Assembly (NCBI GenBank): GCA_009617715.1
Contig: VTFK01000516.1
Location: 1 to 64,000 of the forward strand
DNA length: 64,000 bases
From: Plectrocnemia conspersa
Lineage: Eukaryota; Arthropoda; Insecta; Trichoptera; Polycentropodidae
Direction of reading: 5' to 3'
Shown: positions 56,570 to 64,000 of the stretch, in pieces
Position numbering within the stretch: position 1 is the first letter of the stretch
How the letters are laid out: each line of letters opens with the position of its first letter
Translations under genes and position numbers: made by a program
Notes under the pieces: model-generated
What the model was told of the DNA's origin: nothing
Database searches by the model: none
What the model saw: the letters and a program-made list of their open reading frames with translations, nothing else

Positions 56570-56653
56570 ATGAAGCTTTTACAATACAATGATCAAGCCC
56601 CACAGGAGGACGTACAGGAACAAAAAGGAGAACGTCGAGTGCAAGTTATGGAG
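56570..56653 (+). CDS. Candidate alternative first exon of trio
   Basis: A 28-codon frame starts at ATG 56570 in the context TATCGATGA and runs without a stop to a donor GAG|GTATTT after 56653, ending in phase 0. The peptide begins MKLLQYNDQAPQEDVQEQKG and continues ERRVQVME, hydrophilic and charged. The 110 bases upstream are richer in G and C than the intron around it, as expected of a 5' untranslated region. Trio genes of other animals have internal promoters for shorter isoforms lacking the SEC14/spectrin part, and its place in a long intron fits. No sequence match supports the assignment. It may also start an unrelated gene or be chance. Confidence 0.3.
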
Positions 56654-56977
56654 GTATTTTTTAAAACTAATATTGATCGGTGTGTCAGTGATGGATAACG
56701 TTCAACGTTAAATTTGATAGCGCTACATGCGCTTCCTAATAACTATGATTACATGATAACTTTTAACTATTTAATTTATTTGATAATAACTTAAACGATA
56801 ACAACTCAACAAAATAATTGATGGCCAATTCAAAATCAATTAACAATCGTTTCTTAATCGTAATAAATCGTAAATAAAATAAATATTACAAAATATGATT
56901 ATTAAAACTACTCAACTAAACTTGTGAACATATACTATGTATATAACTAATGTATACATGCATTTTTTATTTAGCGC

Positions 56978-57245
56978 AGTCCATAACACCTCCGACTAGT
57001 AACTCTGAGGTTGCAGCCCCGACAGCGATATTTGAATTTTTATTTATAAAAATAAAAATTCCCGAATGGCCCCAACTGCAGTGACAACTATCGATGATAA
57101 ATTATGTTACACATAATAATTTATAATAAATTATATAGATGTCACCTATCCTCATATTTTAAGTCTGGTGGTTAGTACTTGCGTGTATATATTTTTAATG
57201 TCTGATTGACTTGCCCAGGTGGTACAGATTTACCCCGTTGTAACA
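56978..57245 (+). repeat. SINE-A copy, 3' truncated
   Basis: A worn head (CGACTAGTAACTCTGAGGTT) is followed by GGCCCCAACTGCAGTGACAA, the AATAATTTATAATAAATTAT core, AGTCTGGTGG, TGTCTGATTGACTTGCCC and GGTACAGATTTACCCCGTTG. It ends at TAACAC, before the GGGCTTACGCC tail. Confidence 0.75.
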
Positions 57246-57444
57246 CAAACTATACAAATTTGACTACCATTGAATATTGCACACCTAATGAGCACCATCA
57301 CACGTATTTTTTCTATCCGCGTTTGCCAAGCTCGCTGAGAAGCTGGATGTCTCGTGCAGGAGGAGCGTTCTTAAGCGCTGACATTCTGGCCGTGAAAGGC
57401 GAGAATAAGGGATGCGATCGCGACTCTCTTAGACATTCTAAAGC

Positions 57445-57490
57445 AGTGCTTCTTAATTTTTCAACACCCTCGGTCCGGAAAAATAGATAA
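57445..57490. mobile_element. Possible hAT end
   Basis: CAGTGCTTCTTAATTTTTCA followed by ACACCCTCGGTCCGG resembles the start of a ZBED-type hAT element. No partner end or target duplication was found. Confidence 0.3.
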
Positions 57491-57620
57491 AAAACGCATC
57501 AGTTAAAAATGAAAATCTATTTAGATAGAATTTTATTTATTAAATTAAATGTTTCAAAATTACAATTTGTGGTTAGTGCGACATCTGCTGCTGCTTTTTT
57601 GAATTGTATATTTGATTTTT

Positions 57621-57664
57621 ATTACTGACATAGCTGAAAAATCTTTTTCAGCTATGTCAGTAAT
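57621..57664. repeat. Perfect 44-base inverted repeat
   Basis: ATTACTGACATAGCTGAAAA plus A (57621-57641) pairs perfectly with 57644-57664, with only two bases (TC) between the arms. Confidence 0.9.
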
Positions 57665-57899
57665 CAGCAAGGTAATGATCATTTCCCTTCTGCATAAAGG
57701 TGGTTATGTTGGTTATATGAGTCCATACTCTCGCGCGTCGTTAACACCCCAATTTCGTTAATGATCACCACCGAGTCGTTTTTATCACCTGTCTTATCGT
57801 AATTAAAAAATCATGAGTTTGTCTAGCTATTATTAGGTACACAAACGCTTCTTTAACACCATCCCCAATGAATGGTGTTGTCTTATAACGATTGGTTGC

Positions 57900-58230
57900 T
57901 TATTATTCATTATTTTTCTTGTGGTCAGGCGAGGGCTTGCATCCACCATAGCCTTGAGACATTCGCCATTAATTTTAATGGGCCATACTGCGTGTGGCTC
58001 ATCTTCCAGGAATACATTTCCGGAATAAAACTTGTAGAACTATAAACCACATCATCTTCGAATACTAAACATATGTTTGTAGTCGCGGTAGTTGCACTAT
58101 TTCCCTCCTTAAATGTACGTAACATACAGTGTCGTAAATTTATTTTGCTAATTTATATTTTGATGATGTTAAACATCCAAAATCGAATCGTGCTTCTTTT
58201 GGGATTGCAAATAAAAATCAGTTAAAAACA
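57900..58230 (-). pseudogene. mariner transposase, N-terminal fragment (family 1)
   Basis: The minus strand reads MLRTFKEGNSATTATTNICL, VFEDDVV and, in another frame, EDEPHAVWPIKINGECLKAM followed by VDASPRLTTRKIM. This is the N-terminal helix-turn-helix part of a mariner transposase, where active relatives have DEPRSGRPSK. The DNA matches the 39590-39850 fragment (for example GTTAAACATCC and AACATACAGTGTCGTA against ATATGCAATGTCGTA). The catalytic domain is absent. Confidence 0.65.
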
Positions 58231-61185
58231 CAATCTAATATACTAACCTAGATTTTATAAATTTAACATGCGTTATACAGGTAATGTCTGTATTAAAATT
58301 AATATAATAACGTGCTCGTTCACGTGCGATTTGCTATGGTTGAACTGATTTGGTTAAACGTTTCCATATTGCGATAAACAAGCATGGTTAGTAATTAACA
58401 ATCCGGCACTACGCCAAGAACTATTAAATAGTTCGTTTATTGCTTCCGATGTTATGCAATCAATGCATTCATGCTGTAAAACGATTGGTTTTCCTCCTTG
58501 CTAAAATCGTTCATTAAACCGGTGCTTTTTAATATATAATATATAAATCAATTTATATTAAATTCAAATTACATTTTACGTAAGAATGCATAAAACTGTA
58601 TTTCTTGAAGTATAAATGCATTTTCATGTATTTTTAAAATAATATTGTAACGAGCGGAAAAGACATTTTTCTATATTAAATCGACCCTTGGTGCAACTAA
58701 GAACAGTGCAATTTAAACATATTTTTTTTTGGGAAACTAACCAATGATAAAATCTACTATGAACTGAGATTCTCATGCAACAATGAAAATCAAATCTTGA
58801 TCATCACACTATAAATTCAGGATGTAAAATCTTTCACTCACGTTAATCGAAATTGTGAGGACACAATAAAATTAAAAAAGTTACACCTGCTTGGAGGACA
58901 AAATCGTAAAGTAAAACTAGAGATTTCTACTATATATGACTTAGAATTTCTTGTGGTGAACAGTAAACTTTACTTATTCTGAGGCGCATGAATTGCGAGC
59001 TTTATATTTACTATTGGATTTGGACTTACACGATGACCCGCAACCGATCGGTCGACGATAGAATATTATTCTCATCAACCGACCCCAAGAGTCAGCTGAT
59101 CCGACCTCTACCCCATGGACAGCTGACATCACACCGACTTCAGAGTGAGATACGCTGCTTCCGATATGGCAACTTATATAATATAAGTACTACTGCCTCT
59201 ATCTGATGTCGACGTAAACAGCGATTTGTCAAATTAAAATATATACGATCCCGTCGACCATCTTCTCTGTTGATATTTTCTTCACCATCTTTATATAGAT
59301 GAGATTAAATTAACATATAAATCCGTACATAGCGATGTCTGAATAATTCGTGCGATTTATTAGAGATGTTTTACTTTTTTTTTGTTTTTTCACCAGATCT
59401 TAAATTATTTTTTAAAGAAATAATCCGCGTAAGAAGGGGACTTTATGGTGTATTACATATCCAGCTGTGGTATTATAAAACATGGAACGTACAGCAAAAA
59501 ACATATGTAGTTTGTTATTTTAAATACCATTTAGCTCTTTTAGAATATCCTGTTATGTTAAGAGTTTGTTTATTATAAATAAAGTAGTATAAGAATTGTC
59601 GATGTTTATTTTACGTTTTCAGTTTTATTTTTTCATGTTTTTTTCTCTTATGGAATGGTATGCATAAACTACTCTCGCACGTCAGATATTGAAAAAGTTA
59701 AATTTCTAATGTAAGTAGTCAAACATGATTACTGCATTTCAAGTTCACAACTATTCCAATAATTTACTTTCATAGTGTGCTGTAAAAATTAGTTTAATAA
59801 ATGCACACATATGATAATATTGCCGACAATCTTTTAACATACTCGTGACGTTCAATTATTTCTTATTACAAAAAATATTAAAAATAATATCTGGCAATTA
59901 AATAGTCCGAAGTAAAAAAAACATTAGCCTGTTTGCGATATTATCATACCAAACGTTTGTGGTTTGTTTTAACACGATATGTACACAATTTTTGAAATTA
60001 TAAATTAAAACTAAAGAGATAAAGCTGAAGCGAGCCATTTTATAACGAGACATTTTAATCTTGAAAGCCCAGCATAAAGCTTAAATTTTAATTACGATGC
60101 AGGCTGCAAGAACTGAAACTCGACAAAAGTACATATACATAAATACTATTACAATATTCTTTAATAATTGTATATTTAAAAAAAATACATGCATCGTAAT
60201 TAAAAATAATTTGTATTTTTACATTTTATAATTTATTTCACATAGTATATTAGTTTTAGTTTAATTTTCTATAATACGATTCCATATAATAATCCCTCTA
60301 AAAATTAAATTAAATTATAATAAATCGTAACCAAGAACTTAAAGCTACAAAAAGCTCTAAAGCAAGACATGCTAATAATGCATTCTATATTTAAATTTAA
60401 GTTTGGTTTTGTCTTAATAACTGATTCTTAAGAATAGTGGGTTATTATTGTATTGTAAAATATTTATTATGAATATGAAAATGTTGAGATAAAAATCTAC
60501 TGTGCAATTTTTTAGTTTGTATAAAAAGGCGCTTTTTAAGCTTCGCTCGCGTAAGCTGAGTCGACAGTATTTAAAAAAAATAGAAATTGCATTAGTGTAT
60601 AAAATAAAGAGGAACCGCCCGAGAAAATTACACTAGGGACTTGTTATTTAGTAAAACAACAGCTCTGTGAATTTTTCATATTAAAAATGAGCGGTAATAT
60701 TAAAAGAGGTTTAAAAATGTCATCTTGCATCGCATCTCTCATTTAATAATAGTCCGAAAATACATAATATAAACATTTCGGTGTTTTATTTATTATTACA
60801 TATTAATTGCAAATGTAGTTGTACCATAAAACTGAATTTATTACTAATTGAATTATTTGTCTTGGTCGTGACAAGTTTTGGATCGCGTATCGCATTTATA
60901 CACTCAATACATCGAGACACGTTCGTGTCTCGAAGATTCGATAGCACATTTGTGACAAGTGCTTCTTTTGCTAAAGTAAATCTAATATAACTGCACAAGA
61001 GTGAATTTCGAATCGACGACGTGTTTACTTGCAGCATGCAATTTATTTGTATGTCGAAATGTAAATACATGTAACATAAATAAAGCTAAACAATAATATA
61101 TGTAAAAAAAAACTATTTATTAAATCGCTAATCTGCTGGTGAAAACAATAAATCAAACTAAACAATTAGCTAACAATTAAATATG
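58231..61185. other. AT-rich stretch without confirmed gene
   Basis: No exon recognised. At 59030-59200 a GC-richer patch carries two E-box CAGCTG sites and an open frame (MTRNRSVDDRILFSSTDPKS) of unknown meaning. At 60921-60940 CGAGACACG and CGTGTCTCG form a short hairpin. Confidence 0.4.
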
Positions 61186-61189
61186 GAAG

Positions 61190-61590
61190 TTACAAATTCA
61201 AATTTTATTTAATATGCAGATGATTTAAAATAGTTCAGATGCATTTGATCTGTTCTCTCTACAAAATGATTTAAAATATCTAAAGAGATGGGCTTCCGTT
61301 AACCGTCTGATTTTTGATATAGTAGGTGCCATATTGTATCATTTTCTCGATTTCATTCGCCATCAGATTATTTCCACCATTTCAGCTAGAATATTTTGGC
61401 TAGAGAAACTTCCACTAAAGATCGCGGAATTACTTTGAATGCAAATGGAGGTTCTTTCTACACGTGAACGACGTCTGCGAAAAATCTAAGATGCTTGGTT
61501 TTATTATTAAAAATCAGTTATTCGCATCTTCTATGATACCATAGTTCGTGGCTTTCTTGAACCGGTAAATATAATTTAGAAACTCTCAAT
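61190..61590 (+). pseudogene. Non-LTR (LINE) reverse transcriptase fragment
   Basis: The + strand carries the catalytic YADD box of a reverse transcriptase (YADDLK at 61213), then DAFDLFSLQNDLKYLKRWAS, NRLIFDI and CHIVSFSRFHSPS in nearby frames. These correspond to the thumb segment LQ-x-DL-x-x-L-x-W...L-x-x-x-KC-x-x-x-SFSR of Jockey/CR1-like elements. Later DRGITLNANGGSF matches the usual KDLGV-x-LD motif. Several frameshifts and stops show it is an old fragment of about 130 codons. It differs from the 46063-46526 fragment, and the clade is uncertain. Confidence 0.65.
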
Positions 61591-61769
61591 AAACAAGTAT
61601 TGAAAAAATTCAGAAATATTTTTTCTTTTTAATAATTCTTATTGTCATGACCGTATCAGTGTTGTTTGTTTTAATTTTTGTGCAACAATTTTAACCGTCA
61701 GTCTGTATATGTTAGTTATATACATATATGTTTTCTTTCTGTGTGTGAATTCATAGGCTCAAAACGGGT

Positions 61770-62078
61770 TCAACTTTAGATGTCGTGTCTAGAATGGAAC
61801 AGAGAAGCGGCAGCTTCTGCGATCCATGATTCTCTGAATTTGCGTCGGACTCCTCTTGGTCGAAGTTCCTACGTACTTAGAAAGTTCCAATTGGATAGTT
61901 CTTGTAGTTCTGATAGGGTTCATCTTTGAATGTCGTTTCTGGAATGTATCAGGGGATGCGAAGAGAGAAGCGGCAGTTTTTGCGATCCACGATTCTCTGA
62001 ATTTGTGTCGGACTCCTCTTGGTCAAAATTCGTAAGAGCGCAGTAAGTCCAAATTGGATAACTCTTGTAGTTCTGATA
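61770..62078. repeat. Tandem duplication of about 150 bases
   Basis: Two adjacent copies share AGAGAAGCGGCAG, TGCGATCCA(T/C)GATTCTCTGA, TCGGACTCCTCTTGGTC and CTTGTAGTTCTGATAG. Copy 2 has about ten extra bases (GGGGATGCGA) near its start. The second copy ends where the SINE-B begins. No coding identity was recognised. Confidence 0.8.
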
Positions 62079-62084
62079 GACATC

Positions 62085-62370
62085 AGTACGAAGGACGAGT
62101 GGTATACTTCGCTGACTATCGACCTGAAAGACCTGGGTTCGAATCCCATACGGACTTTAGTGTTTTTAAATTTCTATCATGTCTGAGAGATCGGAATTAG
62201 TGATTGTTATATAATTTTAATTCCGATCAATCATTACAGATTAGGTTTACCTAGATTTTCCTAATCTCACTAATGAATATCGTGATGATTAAGTAAAGTA
62301 CATATCTGGTATTGAAAATTCTCTAATAATGAGATAGTACACCTTATAGAGAATATCTTATGTGTATTAA
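62085..62370 (+). repeat. SINE-B copy with well-preserved tRNA-like head
   Basis: The head has GACGAGTGGTATACTTCGCT and a consensus B-box GGTTCGAATCC (62136-62146). The body reads ATCATGTCTGAGAGATC, AATTCCGATCAATCATTACA, AGATTAGGTTTACCTAGA, CCTAATCTCACTAATGAATA and TCTAATAATGAGATAGTA. It aligns with 10572-10855 throughout. Confidence 0.8.
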
Positions 62371-62379
62371 AAAGGCTGC

Positions 62380-64000
62380 TTAATATTCTGGCATCGAATT
62401 ACTTTTATGTGTAGTGTTTTTTTTTTGTATTGTAATAATACATTGTATTTTTTTACCATCATGATGCATTGGGATAACCTTTATTTAGTTTAAATAAATA
62501 TATTTTTTATTCCTATTTGAAATCTGACAGTCAACACAGATAATAAGTAATATTTTTACAGCATATACGCTGGCATTGCACATTGCTCTATTTAATATCA
62601 GATACAAAAGCTGTTTCAGTTCGTATCATATATTTTTAATAATTAATGTTTTTTTTTATTTTTTACTTTGTATTTTTCGTGTATTGTATTATTACTATAT
62701 ATCGTTTTTGACCAACGTGACGCATTGTTAGTTCACGATGGTTTTAATTTAATTAAAATTAATAAATATGGAAATAGTTTAAAAATATATATTATTGGGC
62801 GAAAGACGACCAATGAAATGCTTTATTTGAGAGCTACTTATTGGCAGATTTCTAAACATAATATCAGAAAATGCACTTGATATTTTTTTTGGGCTACTTC
62901 TATGACGAATTCGGATTTTACAGTAAAACAAAATTACAGTACAATGAATAAGTTAAACTTGACAAAATGATTAACTTAAAAGATACGTTTGCCAATTCTT
63001 CGGAACGAATGTGTTGTTGAACATAAAAATTGTTCACGGTATACACACGGTCACTGTACATATTGATTTTTTTTAGCAAATATAATAATAACGTGTCCAA
63101 TGTTTCAGTAGACCTCGGTCTAGTTAACTAATATTTATATGTTAAATGGTTATTATTACTTCTTTTTGTCTAGATTCGCTCGCATTCGAAAAAGAAAGTT
63201 GTTAAGACAGTTTTTTCAAATTGCAATATTATTTCTTATATATATGCAAATTTCTATACTAAAAATCGACTATTTATATTAATTTCTCATAAATTCCATC
63301 GACTGAAAATAATATATTAGATGAGTTTTGAAACTATAAAAATACAGATGTATAATTTTAATTTTCTATGTCTTAGTGACAGTAAATTGATCATAAGATA
63401 ACCATTTATTTTTTGATCACATAGTGTCTTAGAACCTTTTTATTGTAACGCTGAAGGCAAAGCAGTTTAGAAATTGATTATTCAGAATATTGGAATAAAT
63501 ACATTCTCGCTAGTAAATGCTTTAGTTAATTACTTTGTATTAATTACATATGCATGTGTGCAGCTCTTTCACAAACAAACACGTCCCATTACACAATTTT
63601 GGTAAATCAAAATTTCTCAGAATAAAAGGATTATCAACATTGAAGAACTCAATTAGATAACTGGCATCATCTCTTCAATTGAACAATTGATTTCATTGCC
63701 TTTTAAAGTAATGTATTGTGAGTACGGAAGATTTTATTAAATATAAAATTACAAACTTACATGATGATACGTTTAGAAAATACAGCAGACTTTCTATAAA
63801 AAGTAATATTTTTATTAATATTCCATTCGCAACTCAAATAAGGACAAGCTGTGAGATAATTGTAAATGCATTATTTTAACCTTATACTGTCTAACGTCAC
63901 ATGGCATCGTGCAAACTTATACATTGTCTCCAAATCAATCGCGTTCATTGTCTGTCTCACGATTTTATAGCGAATCGCCCGTTCGGTAAGGATTTCATTT
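62380..64000. other. AT-rich stretch without recognisable gene
   Basis: Nothing recognised up to the end of the window. A spectrin-like trio exon would be expected somewhere to the right. Confidence 0.5.

Noticed and set aside
49594..64000. Further spectrin or DH-PH exons of trio
   Set aside because: No phase-compatible exon with family motifs was recognised; they probably lie to the right.
1..64000. CRISPR arrays, operons, rRNA genes
   Set aside because: No regularly spaced direct repeats, no bacterial gene organisation and no rRNA-like sequence; the DNA is eukaryotic.

Overview
The window looks like nuclear DNA of an insect. It is strongly AT-rich, its genes have introns with GT..AG borders, and between the exons lie decayed transposons of typical insect families (piggyBac, mariner, hAT, Tigger/pogo, Jockey-like LINEs) and tRNA-derived SINEs. 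I cannot name the order or species. No prokaryotic gene, CRISPR array or rRNA gene was seen.

The only host gene I can support is on the + strand: part of the Rho/Rac guanine-nucleotide exchange factor gene trio (Trio/Kalirin family). Eleven exons between 31649 and 49593 encode the second half of the SEC14 (CRAL-TRIO) domain and about four spectrin repeats. They read in the family's order and all exon phases agree. Two neighbouring exons (33252-33395 and 34140-34220) share both phases, start at the same protein position and resemble each other, so they look like alternative exons. The first SEC14 exon(s) lie upstream of the last 3' splice site I can recognise, and the remaining spectrin repeats, the DH-PH modules and the rest lie beyond the right edge or in exons I could not recognise. 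A 28-codon open exon with a consensus donor (56570-56653) inside the last large intron is a possible first exon of a shorter isoform.

Layout: 1-6.7 kb holds a broken hAT end, a mariner scrap and a piggyBac inserted at the exact centre of an older foldback element. 6.7-31.6 kb is AT-rich DNA with SINEs, two hAT MITEs with 8-bp target duplications, one Tc1/mariner-superfamily scrap, and several GC-richer patches that may be regulatory or unrecognised repeats. 31.6-34.7 kb is the dense trio exon cluster. 34.7-45.1 kb is a 10.4-kb trio intron with one Tigger inserted in another Tigger, a mariner scrap and an unexplained cysteine-rich open frame. 45.1-49.6 kb has two more exons separated by a Jockey-like LINE tail and a second mariner subfamily. 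49.6-64 kb is probably trio intron: two adjacent near-perfect hairpins, the candidate alternative first exon, a SINE, a mariner scrap, a LINE fragment, and a tandem duplication interrupted by a SINE.

The gene and the transposons do not form a pathway. What links them is that the mobile elements fill and lengthen the trio introns. The clearest unusual structures are the alternative exon pair, the two nested insertions, and two SINE types with different tRNA-like heads and what looks like the same 3' module.
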